A stretch of DNA of 64,000 nt from Natrarchaeobius oligotrophus. Its GTDB lineage: Archaea > Halobacteriota > Halobacteria > Halobacteriales > Natrialbaceae. Under the pieces are notes generated by a model. That model made no database searches and was not told the origin of the DNA. It was given only the letters and a program-made list of their open reading frames with translations. Below are positions 36,006-45,548 of this stretch, piece by piece. Every line of letters starts with the position of its first letter. Position 1 is the stretch's first letter. Made by a program: the position numbers and the translations under genes. The DNA lies in contig NZ_REFZ01000001.1 in the NCBI RefSeq assembly GCF_003841465.1, positions 186,001 through 250,000 on the forward strand, given 5' to 3'.

Positions 36006-36120
36006 TTACTAGTGGGAATTTCGAATTCGACGGGATGGTTCCGTCCGCACACGGCGGAGCCGTCGATTCGGGGCTGTCCGATTCGCCACGTTCAAGCCGG
36101 TCCCCTTCGACGGTCGAGAT

Positions 36121-37308
36121 ATGAGCCGATCCGTTTGGATTAAAGCCGACGACGCAGTCGGCGACTGGGACGATCGACGGGCGCGGATCACCGCCGCGCT
36201 CGAGGCGGGCGTAGACTGGGTACTGGTCGACGAAGCCGACGTCTCCCGGGTGCGCGAGCTGGGTGAGATCAACGTCGCGGCGTTTCGAACCGACGGCGAC
36301 GTCACGCTCGTCGACGACGCCGAGGGTGACGAAAACGGGAACGCGAGAGCGGACGCCGTCGTCGTCGGCAAAGACGGCGAGGGCGACGGAACGATCGAGT
36401 TTCCGGACGACCTCTCGGGGTCGGCAGACCTCTCGACGCTCCGACGGGAAGGGACAGACGACCTCGAGCGCGGCGCGTACGTCCACATTCTGGGCAAACA
36501 GTACGAAGGGTTCGCGGAGGCCGCAGCGACGGCGGCCGACCACACGATCGTCATCGGCGAGGACTGGACGATCATCCCGCTCGAGAACCTGATCGCCCGC
36601 ATCGGCGAGGAGACCGACCTCGTGGCGGGCGTGACGAGCGCCGAGGAAGCCAAGACCGCGTTCGAGACGCTCGAAATCGGTGCCGACGCGGTGTTGCTCG
36701 ACTCGGACGATCCGGACGAGATTCGCGAAACCGTCGAGGTACGCGACCAGGCCGAACGCGAATCGCTGGACCTCGAGTACGCGGAGGTGCTCGACGTCGA
36801 ACAGATCGGAAGCGCCGACCGCGTCTGCGTCGACACCGGCAGCCTGCTCGAACACGACGAGGGGATGCTCGTCGGTTCGATGGCCCGCGGTCTCGTCTTC
36901 GTCCACGCCGAGACGGCCGAGTCGCCGTACGTCGCCTCGCGGCCGTTTCGGGTCAACGCCGGGGCGGTCCACGCGTACGTCCGAACCCCGGACGGCGGCA
37001 CGAAGTACCTCTCGGAGCTACAGAGCGGCGACGAGGTGCAGGTCGTCGACACGAACGGCAACACCCGCGAAGCGATCGTCGGCCGCGTCAAAATCGAAAA
37101 GCGGCCGATGTTCCGGATCGCCCTCGAGACCGACGACGGCGACCAGATCGAGACGCTGTTGCAGAACGCCGAGACGATCAAGGTCGCGACCGCGGCGGGA
37201 CGGACGGCGGTGACCGATCTCGAAGCGGGAGACGAACTGCTGCTGTACTACGAGGACACGGCCCGTCACTTCGGCGAGGCCGTCGAAGAGAGCATCATCG
37301 AGAAGTAA
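36121..37308 (+). CDS. 3-dehydroquinate synthase II
   Basis: 395 residues. It begins MSRSVWIKADDAVGDWDDR and has the conserved central EDWTIIPLENLIA and C-terminal GEDLxxYHE-like QLLLYYEDTARHFGEAVEE arrangement of the archaeal type II enzyme. In archaea without the classical AroB, this enzyme converts 2-amino-3,7-dideoxy-D-threo-hept-6-ulosonate to 3-dehydroquinate with NAD+, feeding the shikimate pathway. Next pathway enzyme AroD lies 5.6 kb away on the other strand. The ATG at 36121 is clear, with no homologous sequence upstream. Confidence 0.93.
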   Translation: MSRSVWIKADDAVGDWDDRRARITAALEAGVDWVLVDEADVSRVRELGEINVAAFRTDGDVTLVDDAEGDENGNARADAVVVGKDGEGDGTIEFPDDLSGSADLSTLRREGTDDLERGAYVHILGKQYEGFAEAAATAADHTIVIGEDWTIIPLENLIARIGEETDLVAGVTSAEEAKTAFETLEIGADAVLLDSDDPDEIRETVEVRDQAERESLDLEYAEVLDVEQIGSADRVCVDTGSLLEHDEGMLVGSMARGLVFVHAETAESPYVASRPFRVNAGAVHAYVRTPDGGTKYLSELQSGDEVQVVDTNGNTREAIVGRVKIEKRPMFRIALETDDGDQIETLLQNAETIKVATAAGRTAVTDLEAGDELLLYYEDTARHFGEAVEESIIEK

Positions 37309-37327
37309 CGACGCGCCCCGGTCGCGA

Positions 37328-37783
37328 TCAGTTTCTGGCTTCGGCCGGACCCGCAGTCGGCTCGGATTCGCCCGGTTCCTCGGGCTCTTCCGGCTCGAGT
37401 CGGGTCGTACACCAGTGACAGAACGAGAGGTCCTCGTCGAGTTCCTTGCCGCAGTGGGGACAGGACGGCCCGTCAGCCGAATCCCCGTTCGATCCCGGTG
37501 GGAACCCGAGCGCGCGGAAGGTGGCGTCGATCGCCGCGAAGAGGACGATAAACGAGAGCACGAACTGCCCCATCGTGTCGATCTCGCTGGCGACGAACTC
37601 CATACTTTCGGTGAGCGAACCGACCGCGGCGATCTCGTTCGGCGGCGGCAAAAAGAGCACGACGGCGGTGAAATACAGCCCGGAGAACACCAGCATCCGG
37701 AGCCAGTCCTTGATGAGAGCGTGGCCCGCACCCGGCAGGAGCACCGAAAGACCGGCCGCGGCGAGTGCACGGAGCCATGTCAT
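37328..37783 (-). CDS. Membrane protein with C-terminal zinc ribbon (DUF7575-like)
   Basis: 151 residues. An N-terminal membrane helix pair (about 8-48) and a third at about 70-92 precede a zinc ribbon with CPHCG and CHWC knuckles, then an Glu/Pro-rich tail. The CxxC spacing and tail fit the haloarchaeal zinc-ribbon domain called DUF7575. Start ATG 37781-37783. It converges on DHQ synthase II with 19 bp between them. Function unknown; such proteins may assemble with other membrane subunits. Confidence 0.8.
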   Translation of the reverse strand: MTWLRALAAAGLSVLLPGAGHALIKDWLRMLVFSGLYFTAVVLFLPPPNEIAAVGSLTESMEFVASEIDTMGQFVLSFIVLFAAIDATFRALGFPPGSNGDSADGPSCPHCGKELDEDLSFCHWCTTRLEPEEPEEPGESEPTAGPAEARN

Positions 37784-37844
37784 ACGTATACGCTAGGAGA
37801 GCCGACTGGTTAACATTCCGATTTTGAAGCCACCGTCCAGCCGA

Positions 37845-38450
37845 TCACCGATCGCGCTCGCTGACCAGCAGCGAGCCACAGCGGACGCACTCGAGTCGTA
37901 CCGTCGACCCGTCTCCACCCCCGACGTCGGTCGGCGTCGTCTCTCCCACCAGCTCCCCGTCGCAGTTCGGACACCACTCGAGAAAGAGCCGAAGCGCGGT
38001 CAGCACGATCCGCCGCTCCCGCGATTCGAGCGTCTCCCAGGTCGGGTCCGACTCCTCGAGCACCGCGGTCGACGCGAGATCCGCGAGGAACGCGCCGTCG
38101 GACGGCCAGCACCCGACCCGGTCGCGACCGCGGGTCGCGGCGAACCCCTCGTCGGTCACCTCGAGTGCGAGCCGGTCGGAACGGCCGTCCAGGCGAGTCG
38201 CCAACTCCGTCAGTCGACTGTTCGTCTCGCGGATCTCGCGCATGCGGTCGTGCCACGCGGTCCGAAACGTCGACTCGAGCCGGAGGCCGTCGTTCCCGCC
38301 GACGACGGCGCTCGTCGAGCGCAACAGCGCCTCCGCGTCGATAGCCGAGTCGGGCTTCCCAGCCGGTTCGGACGGCGTCTGCGGCGGATCCGGTCCGACC
38401 TCTGCGGATCGCCCCCATCCGCGGATCGACTCGAGGACGGTCGATGCCAT
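37845..38450 (-). CDS. Haloarchaeal protein with C-terminal zinc ribbon
   Basis: 201 residues. The first 30 are Pro/Ser-rich. The middle is helical with RESTFRTAWHDRMREIRETNSRL-like coiled character, and the C-terminus has CPNCDGELVG and a second knuckle CVRCG, giving a zinc ribbon over about 155-195. No other motif is visible. A start at ATG 38457-38459 is only three codons upstream and equally possible. Same strand as the membrane zinc-ribbon gene (61-bp gap), so possibly one transcript. Function unknown. Confidence 0.75.
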   Translation of the reverse strand: MASTVLESIRGWGRSAEVGPDPPQTPSEPAGKPDSAIDAEALLRSTSAVVGGNDGLRLESTFRTAWHDRMREIRETNSRLTELATRLDGRSDRLALEVTDEGFAATRGRDRVGCWPSDGAFLADLASTAVLEESDPTWETLESRERRIVLTALRLFLEWCPNCDGELVGETTPTDVGGGDGSTVRLECVRCGSLLVSERDR

Positions 38451-38575
38451 GGCGTACATACGTCGTCGATCCGACGGACCTACTCATTGGTATGAAGTGA
38501 TTACCGGGTGTGTCCCGACGGCTCGCGGTCGCGTTCGTACCGGTTCGGTCGCGGACGCGACGCGAGCGGCGTCGG

Positions 38576-40225
38576 TCAAAAGAGGGACCTGAGCGCGCTG
38601 TATCCCGACCACACGGTCGGCGACACCGCGCCGGGATGCGGGAATCCGCCGCGGTAAATCAGTTCGTCCACGCGCTGGAGGCCTTCGATGCTTCGCGGAA
38701 GCGTCAGTTGCCAGAGCCGGCAGGGCTCGGCCGACCAGTCCGAGCGGGCGAGGATCGCGTTGACGGCCCGCCGTGCGGCCTCGTTGGCCGACTCCATGCA
38801 GGCGAGTTCGCTGTTCGTTCGGGCGTAGTCGGTAGCGACCGTCAGATTTTCGGCGGCGGTCGCCGGTTCGGGACGGTGTTTGAGCGAACCGACGCTGTTG
38901 ATGAAAAGCGGTTCGCGGTTTCCATCGACGGTACCGTCCTCGCCGAACGTGATCGCGGGATCGAGACACCAGTCCCGGACCAGGTCGGCCGAAAACCCCA
39001 CGCCGCGGTCGGCCGCGAGGTGTCGCTCGAGTTGTGCGAGCACTTCGGTTTTGATCTCGTCGCGGGTGCACTCCCGCGCGGGTTTGTCGTAGACGATCCC
39101 CGGATCGTTCCAGTTCGAAACGCACACCGAGAGGATACCCTCGACGCCCTCGTGATCGTCGAAATCGTAGCCGTCCCAGAACTGCCGCTGTGAGATGGTC
39201 GTGATGGCCCACGGCGAATCGTAGTAGATGCCGTGGCCGTGGACGAGGTCGACGTCCTCCTCGAGGTAGAACTGGATCCCGTTCATCCACGCCTCGTCGA
39301 GGTGGGAAACGCCGGCGACCGACGGCGCGGCCGCCTCGAGTTCCGGCGTCAACAGCGATTCGAGGACGCCAAGCGGCAGCCCGACGACGTAGTACTCCGC
39401 GGTGATGGTGCGTTCGGTACCCCCGTCGTCGACTCGAACGCCGGTGACGACCTCGCCGTCGCTCTCGATGGCCGTGACGGGCGTGTTCGGTCGAAAATCG
39501 ACGCCTAGCGACTCGAGGTAGGTCGTCCAGGGATCGATCCAGACGTCGCTGGTCGGTCCGTTGAGCACCAGATCGGACTCCTTGGACTCGTCGAACATCC
39601 CCTGGAGCAACTGGAGGTAGATTCGCCCCATCGTGCGGGTGCTCGCTCGCCTCGGCTGGAGGGCGACGAACGACTGCGAGAGGCCGTACGCGAGGTTCTG
39701 CCTGTACTTGTGAGACATTCGGTCGGCGTCGATGAACTCCCACCAGCTCACTTCGTCCAGTTCGCCGGCGAGTCGCTCCTCGGAGCACGTCAACAGCTGT
39801 CCGATCCGGTTGAGAAAGTACGCCTTCTCGTCTCCGGACACTTCCGGACCGCCGAACAGGTTGGACGTCGCGGTCCGAAATCCGCCGATCGTGGTCGGGA
39901 CGTTCGTCGACATCGTCCACTGTCGCTCGGCGCTTGCCTGCAGGACTTCGGTCGTCTCGACGAGGTTGTCGAGCACCGATCCGTCGTCGAACGGGATCCG
40001 CGACATCGTGTCGGTGACGTGCTGGTAAAAGCCCGGGAAAAACCGAAAGCCGTGCTCGGCGGGCAACGGCGTCGCACAGGAACTGCAGGGGCCGGGAAAG
40101 CTGCGCGCCTTCCCGCCCATTCGATCTCCCGACTCGTACACGGTAACGGAGACGCCGCGCTCTGCGAGTTCGTGTGCCGCACTCAGCCCCCCGACGCCAC
40201 CGCCCAGTACTGCTACCTCGACCAT
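38576..40225 (-). CDS. FAD-dependent amine oxidase/phytoene desaturase-like dehydrogenase (HpnE-like)
   Basis: 549 residues. The FAD motif VLGGGVGGLSAAHELAERG is at 6-24 with the following VYESGDRMGGKA, typical of phytoene-desaturase and hydroxysqualene dehydroxylase (HpnE) proteins. A long insertion in the middle carries a DEVSWWEFIDADR segment, and the C-terminus has the FAD-closing VDELIYRGGFPHPG-like block. It is divergent from a squalene synthase gene with 151 bp between the starts, which suggests that the enzyme acts on squalene or a hydroxysqualene intermediate. This substrate is inferred from context. Confidence 0.82.
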   Translation of the reverse strand: MVEVAVLGGGVGGLSAAHELAERGVSVTVYESGDRMGGKARSFPGPCSSCATPLPAEHGFRFFPGFYQHVTDTMSRIPFDDGSVLDNLVETTEVLQASAERQWTMSTNVPTTIGGFRTATSNLFGGPEVSGDEKAYFLNRIGQLLTCSEERLAGELDEVSWWEFIDADRMSHKYRQNLAYGLSQSFVALQPRRASTRTMGRIYLQLLQGMFDESKESDLVLNGPTSDVWIDPWTTYLESLGVDFRPNTPVTAIESDGEVVTGVRVDDGGTERTITAEYYVVGLPLGVLESLLTPELEAAAPSVAGVSHLDEAWMNGIQFYLEEDVDLVHGHGIYYDSPWAITTISQRQFWDGYDFDDHEGVEGILSVCVSNWNDPGIVYDKPARECTRDEIKTEVLAQLERHLAADRGVGFSADLVRDWCLDPAITFGEDGTVDGNREPLFINSVGSLKHRPEPATAAENLTVATDYARTNSELACMESANEAARRAVNAILARSDWSAEPCRLWQLTLPRSIEGLQRVDELIYRGGFPHPGAVSPTVWSGYSALRSLF

Positions 40226-40300
40226 TCTTTCACCGGCGTCCGTTCGAGTACCATCGATCGGTCACCGAAATGACTTCGTGAGAGTGGTATAATCTTTTCG

Positions 40301-40313
40301 AAGTACTATACTT
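40301..40313. promoter_or_regulatory. Inverted repeat AAGTA-CTA-TACTT in the squalene divergent promoter
   Basis: A perfect 5-3-5 dyad in the AT-rich gap between the FAD dehydrogenase and squalene synthase genes. On the minus strand a TATA-like GATTATACC lies near 40286-40295; on the plus strand CATTTTATG is at about 40333-40341. It may be an operator of both. Confidence 0.45.
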
Positions 40314-40376
40314 TAGATTCTTATGAGATAGAGCATTTTATGTTGGAGTGGTTGTGATGTTGAAGGGAAATCGCGC

Positions 40377-41429
40377 ATGGACGGAAGAACGAACCCTCTC
40401 GCTTCGGTAGCCGCGGACGACCGGAAGTGGTGTCACGAGACCGTCGGCTCGGTATCCAGAACGTTCGCGATCAGCATCGAGCTGCTCGAGGAGCCGATGT
40501 CGACGACGCTCTGTGTCGGCTACCTCCTCTGTCGAATCGCCGACACCGTCGAGGACGAATCGACCCTTTCGGCCGAGGAGAAGAGTCGGCTCCTCTCGAC
40601 GTACCGACGGGCGCTCGATCCGGCCGACCCGTCGACGACAGCGGCGTTCGCCCGTTCGATCGAATCCGTCGTCAGCGAACCGGACGGCGACGACTGGTAT
40701 CTGGTGGCCAACGCGGAGCGCGTGGTCCGCACGTACGAGAGCTTTCCGCCGGGCGCGAGAGACGCGATCACGCCGCCCGTACTCGAGCTCGTTGCGGGGA
40801 TGGGGGCGTTCGTGAAACGCCACGCCGACGAAGCGGGAGTTCGGATTCAGACGGAGGCCGAACTCGAGGAGTACTGTTACTACGTCGCCGGCGTCATCGG
40901 CCGGCTGATCACCAACCTGCAGCTCTGGAACGGCGACGTCGACGGCCGTCCCGAGCGGATGCGAGAACTCTCGGAGTCTTGCGGACAGCTCTTGCAGCTC
41001 GTGAACATCGCGAAAGACGTCCACGCGGACTACGTCGACGAGGGAAACGTCTACCTCCCCGCCAGCTGGCTGGCCGACGTCGGCGTCTCCCAGGAGAATC
41101 TGCTCGCGGACGGCAACGAATCCGACGTGGTCGCCGTCGTCGAACGGACGGTCGAGCGCGCCAGGGGATACGTCGACGACGGACAGCGCTGGCTCGAGGC
41201 GCTCGGCGCGAACGACGAATCGATGCTGAAAGCCTGTACGGTCCCGTTTTTGCTCGCGGTCGCGACTCTGCGTGAACTCTCCGAACGTCCCGAAGCGGTC
41301 CTCACCGACGGCGGCGTGAAAATCTCGCGGACGGAGGTGATGACCATCGTGGCCTCGGTCACGACCGACTTCGACCGGTCGTCGATCGGCCCGCTGCGCG
41401 AGTCGGTCCGCCGCGGCGAGCTGACCTGA
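40377..41429 (+). CDS. Squalene/phytoene synthase family protein (probable squalene synthase)
   Basis: 350 residues. First Asp-rich motif D56-TVED (DxxED, 56-60) and second D214-VHAD (DxxxD, 214-218) bind Mg2+-diphosphates. The order is CHETVGSVSRTFAISIELL, then LLCRIADTVEDE, then YCYYVAGVIGRLITNL, then NIAKDVHADY, then NVYLPASWL, as in squalene synthases. It condenses two farnesyl diphosphates to squalene. The length is right for a cytosolic-facing single-domain enzyme. Phytoene synthase is the chief alternative. Confidence 0.87.
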   Translation: MDGRTNPLASVAADDRKWCHETVGSVSRTFAISIELLEEPMSTTLCVGYLLCRIADTVEDESTLSAEEKSRLLSTYRRALDPADPSTTAAFARSIESVVSEPDGDDWYLVANAERVVRTYESFPPGARDAITPPVLELVAGMGAFVKRHADEAGVRIQTEAELEEYCYYVAGVIGRLITNLQLWNGDVDGRPERMRELSESCGQLLQLVNIAKDVHADYVDEGNVYLPASWLADVGVSQENLLADGNESDVVAVVERTVERARGYVDDGQRWLEALGANDESMLKACTVPFLLAVATLRELSERPEAVLTDGGVKISRTEVMTIVASVTTDFDRSSIGPLRESVRRGELT

Positions 41430-41525
41430 AATCGCTTCGACTGGAACGCCCGTCCGGATCGCCGTCCGGCTCCGGTGTGATCGCGAACCGGACAGCGTAC
41501 CGACGTGCGGTTTCGGCAGTCCGTC

Positions 41526-42731
41526 TCAGTCGGCGTCCGGCATCCGAACCGTGAACGCGACGACGAGCGCGACGATCCCGGCGAGGACGAAATACCCCTC
41601 GTCGAAGTAGCCGTAGTCGGCGATCACGCCGAAGAGAACCGGCCCGCCGGAGGCGAGCGTCAGCGTGATGGTTTTGACGGTTCCGAGCCCGGTTCCCTTC
41701 ACCTCGTTCGAGAACGAATCGGCGAGATACGGCTGCGTGACCGCGCCCGAACCGAGCATCGTGCTCACGAGTGCAGTGACGCCGACGAGGAGCCAGACGT
41801 TGTCGACGAACGGGAGGAGGGCAAATCCCGCGACCGGCGGGACGAGGATGGCGATGAGCGAGACTCGCGCGCCGATGCGATCGTAGGCAGCGCCGGCGAG
41901 CGGCTTGATTATCACGCCCGCCGCGAAGAAGGATCCGAAGAGGAGGCTCGCGACCGACGGCGAGAGTCCCTTCTCGGTCGTCAGGTACGTTGGATAGAAC
42001 GCCGTGAACGACTGCCAGATGAAAAAGTAGAGAAACAGGATGACGGTCATGTACGCCATCGCCGGCGTGCGAAACTCCGGCAGAACGTCGAGCGCGTCGC
42101 GAAGCGATCCGGCACCGGCCGGCCGGTCCGTTCCGTCCCGATCGGGAAGGACGACCGAGAGGCCGATTCCGGCGAGGACCAACAGCGGAATCATGAAGCC
42201 GAGCCCGGCCTGCCAGGCGATCGCCACGGCGAGTACGGTTGCGATCGGTGGGAACACGGTCTGGCCGACGTCCGCCGTCGCCATCGTCAACCCGAGCGCG
42301 CTCCCGAGTCGCTCGGTGTAGAGACTCGAGAGAAACGTGATCCGGGCGATGGGATACAGCGACGAACCCAGCCCCCACAGCGCCGTTGCGAGAAACAGAA
42401 CGAGCGGCGTGGGGGCGGTGATGACCAGCGCGAGCGACACCGCGACGACGATCACGCTCCCCGCCATGATCGTGCGTTCGTCGTATTTGTCCGCGAGCAC
42501 GCCGCCGGGTAGCTGGCCGACGGACGCAAAGAGCCACAGGACGCTTACCAGTAGGCCTGCGGCCGTGAGGCTCAGTCCGTGAACGGTCTGGAGGTACGGG
42601 ATGATGACCGGGAGAACCATCCGGCTTCCCATGAGCAGTCCCCAGCCGATCGCGATCGTCGAAAGCGAGATTCCCCGCCCGTCTCCCCACACCGCCTGCA
42701 GTTCCCGCCCGACGACTGTCCGGACCTTCAT
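41526..42731 (-). CDS. Major facilitator superfamily transporter
   Basis: 401 residues, twelve predicted membrane helices in two halves of six, with a loop between helices 6 and 7 that carries DRDGTDRPAGAG. A conserved MFS loop, GGVLADKYDERT, follows helix 2, and a similar GAAYDRIGARVS comes after helix 8. It resembles sugar or drug export MFS proteins. Substrate cannot be given. The ATG at 42729-42731 was chosen because the frame runs on for about 220 codons upstream without family likeness. No operon partner is apparent. Confidence 0.85.
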   Translation of the reverse strand: MKVRTVVGRELQAVWGDGRGISLSTIAIGWGLLMGSRMVLPVIIPYLQTVHGLSLTAAGLLVSVLWLFASVGQLPGGVLADKYDERTIMAGSVIVVAVSLALVITAPTPLVLFLATALWGLGSSLYPIARITFLSSLYTERLGSALGLTMATADVGQTVFPPIATVLAVAIAWQAGLGFMIPLLVLAGIGLSVVLPDRDGTDRPAGAGSLRDALDVLPEFRTPAMAYMTVILFLYFFIWQSFTAFYPTYLTTEKGLSPSVASLLFGSFFAAGVIIKPLAGAAYDRIGARVSLIAILVPPVAGFALLPFVDNVWLLVGVTALVSTMLGSGAVTQPYLADSFSNEVKGTGLGTVKTITLTLASGGPVLFGVIADYGYFDEGYFVLAGIVALVVAFTVRMPDAD

Positions 42732-42907
42732 CGAAAGTGCGACCGAGCGTCGGTTCCACGGGGTCAAAGCGCTGGTTTTCCCACCAGTATTTTCCTCCTT
42801 TACTCCCAATGAGCGATCGACAACCGCGATCGACGACGGCCCCTTCGACGAACGGACGATCTGGAGCAGGGCGTCGAATTGGACGGACCGCAGTTCCGTA
42901 CTCGAGG

Positions 42908-43588
42908 TTACTCGAGGTCCGCGACCAGCCGCGAGAGCGTCTCGAGATCGTACTGGCCGGGTGCGGTCGCCTCGTCGGGGTCGACGGGCGCGTAGCCGAT
43001 CGTCGAGCCGTAGACGGGCGCGACCGCACGGGTGTGGCTGCCGGCCTCGCCCATCGCCATCGTCGCGACCGTCCGTCCGTCCGACGCGAGCCGGTGGGTG
43101 ACCGCAAGCAGCGCGAGCGTGTCGGCTCGCGTCTCGGCCGTCACGGCGAGCTTTCCGACGTCCGCGCGCTCGCAGGCGTCCGAGAGGGTGTCGAGCAACT
43201 CGATCTCGTCGGGCGTCCCCTCGAAGTCGTGGGCGGAGGCGACGACCGAGACGTCGCGGTCGCGCGCCGCCGCGCGGAGTTCCGTCGCCGCGCCGGAACG
43301 CAGCGACTCGAGTTCGACGTCGACCGCCTCGACGGCGTCGACCGCGAGAGCGTCCTCCAGGACCGCGAGGCGCTCGTCGTCGTCGCCGTCCCACTCGCCG
43401 CCCTCCCAGACGGCGCGGTTGGTGACCAGAATCGGCAACTCACCGTCGTAGGCCCGAAGCTCTGCGAGCGGGTCGGCGGCGAGGTCCATCCGGAACTCCA
43501 CGGCGTCGGCGTGTTCGCGAGCGGCGGACTCGTCGGAGAGATTCGCGGTCGCGGCGACGAGAACGAACGAGTCGAAATCCAGACCCAT
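42908..43588 (-). CDS. aroD: Type I 3-dehydroquinate dehydratase
   Basis: 226 residues, TIM barrel. Conserved catalytic His120 is in SAHDFEG and Schiff-base Lys146 in VGKLAVTA. The MGEAGSHTRA segment shapes the substrate pocket. It dehydrates 3-dehydroquinate to 3-dehydroshikimate. DHQ synthase II, the preceding enzyme, is at 36121. Start at ATG 43586-43588; longer upstream frames are antisense or repeat-like and lack the fold. Confidence 0.92.
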   Translation of the reverse strand: MGLDFDSFVLVAATANLSDESAAREHADAVEFRMDLAADPLAELRAYDGELPILVTNRAVWEGGEWDGDDDERLAVLEDALAVDAVEAVDVELESLRSGAATELRAAARDRDVSVVASAHDFEGTPDEIELLDTLSDACERADVGKLAVTAETRADTLALLAVTHRLASDGRTVATMAMGEAGSHTRAVAPVYGSTIGYAPVDPDEATAPGQYDLETLSRLVADLE

Positions 43589-43722
43589 AGCTGTGCGACT
43601 CGAGGACGGGGAGTCGAAAAACGGTGTCGCTTCGTCGGCTGCGTCGAACGGTCCGTCGTACGGCGGTACCGCCACACCCCAGGCCCGTCACGTGTGGCGG
43701 GAAACGGGTACAGCGGTCCGTC

Positions 43723-44703
43723 TCAGGCGACGCCGAGGGTCTCTTCGGCCTCGAGCAGCTCGTGGTAGCGGTTCCGAATGGTGACTTCGGAGATGTCCGC
43801 GACGTCCGAGACGGCGGCCTGGGTGGTCTTCTCGTTGGTCAGCAGGGCGGCGGCGTACACCGCTGCGGCGGCGAGGCCGACCGGCGACTTGCCGCTGTGG
43901 ACGCCCTTTTCCTTGGCGTTCTGGAGGAGACCCCGCGCGCGGTGTTCGGCCTCGTCCGAGAGCTCGAGTCCCGAGGCGAACCGGGGAACGTAGCTCTCGG
44001 GGTCGGCGGGCTGGACCTCGAGGCCGAGTTCGCGGACCACGTAGCGGTACGTGCGGGCGATCTCGTTTTTCTCGACGCGGGAGACGTCGGCGATCTCGTC
44101 GAGCGAGCGAGGGACGCCGGCCTGGCGGGCGGCGGCGTAGACGCACGCGGTCGAGACGCCCTCGATCGAGCGGCCGGGCAACAGATCCTCGTCGAGCGCG
44201 CGCCGGTAGATGACCGATGCGGTCTCGCGGACGTTGGTCGGCAGGCCGAGCGCCGAGGCCATGCGGTCGATCTCGCCGAGGGCCTGCTTCAGGTTGCGCT
44301 CTTTGGAGTCGCGGGTGCGAAAGCGCTCGTTCCACTTGCGAAGACGCTGCATCTTCTCTCGCTGGCGCGATCCCAGCGAGTTACCGTAGGCGTCCTTGTT
44401 GCGCCAGTCGATGTTCGTCGACAGCCCCTTGTCGTGCATCGTGTTCGTCGTGGGCGCACCCACGCGGGACTTCTCGTTCTTCTCGGCGGCGTCGAACGCC
44501 CGCCACTCGGGGCCGCGATCGACAGAGTCCTCTTCGACGACGAGGCCGCACTCCTCGCAGACGGTTTCGCCGTGTTCGTCGTCGACGACGAGGTTTCCCG
44601 CGCACTCGGGGCACGCGAGGTCGTTCTGTTCGCTCTCGGTCCGTTCGGCCGTCCGTTCGGGTTCGCTACGTCGTACTCTCGTGTTCGATGGTGCGTTGGT
44701 CAT
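43723..44703 (-). CDS. tfb: Transcription initiation factor TFB
   Basis: 326 residues. An N-terminal zinc ribbon has CPECAG and CEECG knuckles. The B-reader/B-linker region follows, with GAPTTNTMHDKGLSTNID. Two cyclin repeats (about 130-225 and 230-320) bear the BRE-recognition helix-turn-helix. It bridges TBP-DNA and RNA polymerase. Haloarchaea carry several TFB genes, so which paralogue this is remains open. Start ATG 44701-44703. A TFB-cyclin-like gene is found elsewhere in the window at 35330. Confidence 0.93.
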   Translation of the reverse strand: MTNAPSNTRVRRSEPERTAERTESEQNDLACPECAGNLVVDDEHGETVCEECGLVVEEDSVDRGPEWRAFDAAEKNEKSRVGAPTTNTMHDKGLSTNIDWRNKDAYGNSLGSRQREKMQRLRKWNERFRTRDSKERNLKQALGEIDRMASALGLPTNVRETASVIYRRALDEDLLPGRSIEGVSTACVYAAARQAGVPRSLDEIADVSRVEKNEIARTYRYVVRELGLEVQPADPESYVPRFASGLELSDEAEHRARGLLQNAKEKGVHSGKSPVGLAAAAVYAAALLTNEKTTQAAVSDVADISEVTIRNRYHELLEAEETLGVA

Positions 44704-44899
44704 ACGATGGCATACGCTGTCCGGACGAGGGGGCCGCAAAAGCCCGGACAGATTCGTTATCTACTGCGTTCCTAGACTCGAGATATAAGGGTTTCGGAAT
44801 CGGAATCGAACATCGCCCGAAAACCGGTATTTCGGAAGATCTGGCATGATAATCCAAAACATTCAAGCGTGGGACTGCGCCGCACATCGTGAGCCCCAA

Positions 44900-45451
44900 A
44901 TGCGTACCGGCCGTACGCGGACCGTGAAGTTCGCGGTCGGTAGCTCGAACCCGGTCAAAGTCGACGCTGTCGAGCGAGCGCTCGCGCGGTACGATCCGAC
45001 GGTGATCGCCGTTCCCGTAGACTCGGGCGTCGCCGAACAGCCGCGGTCGATCGCCGAAACCGTCGACGGTGCCGTCACTCGCGCCCGGCGGGCGCTCGAG
45101 AGCGTCGAGACGACGTGCGACTACGGCGTCGGACTCGAGGGCGGCGTCGCTCGTTACGAGGACGTTCCCGGTCGCTACCTGATCATGTGGGCTGCGATCA
45201 CGGACGGCGATCGACTGGAACGGGCGAGCGGTCCGTCCCTCCGGCTTCCCGACGAAATTGCGGTCAGACTCGAGGAGGGGGCCGAACTCGGGCCGGTAAT
45301 CGACGACGCGCTCGGAACGGACGGGGTGGCTCGAGGCGACGGTGCCGCGGGCGTGTTCACCGACGGGCTCACCGATCGGACGACGGCGCTCAGCCAGGCG
45401 GTCGCCTGCGCGTTCGGCCCATTTCGCACGCCGCACTACGACGGCTCCTGA
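44900..45451 (+). CDS. DUF84 non-canonical purine NTP phosphatase
   Basis: 183 residues. Starts around VKFAVGSSNPVKVDAVERA, which matches the SxNPxK motif of the YjjX/DUF84 inosine/xanthosine triphosphatases, and continues with YGVGLEGGVARYEDVPGRYLIMWAAI and the GAAGVFTDGLTDR segment that bind the purine. It removes deaminated nucleotides (ITP/XTP). ATG at 44900 and GTG at 44924 are both possible starts. It is divergent from TFB. Confidence 0.85.
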   Translation: MRTGRTRTVKFAVGSSNPVKVDAVERALARYDPTVIAVPVDSGVAEQPRSIAETVDGAVTRARRALESVETTCDYGVGLEGGVARYEDVPGRYLIMWAAITDGDRLERASGPSLRLPDEIAVRLEEGAELGPVIDDALGTDGVARGDGAAGVFTDGLTDRTTALSQAVACAFGPFRTPHYDGS

Positions 45452-45548
45452 CTCGTCGGCGTTCGGTTTTTCGCGAACGAGCCGCCGATCAATCCCGGCT
45501 TTCCTCCGAAACGGTCACGAATTCCTGACACTCGTCAGTTCGGAAGGA

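Noticed and set aside
42732-43394. Upstream extension of the MFS frame
   Set aside because: Overlaps aroD and lacks membrane helices; the ATG at 42731 begins the transporter.
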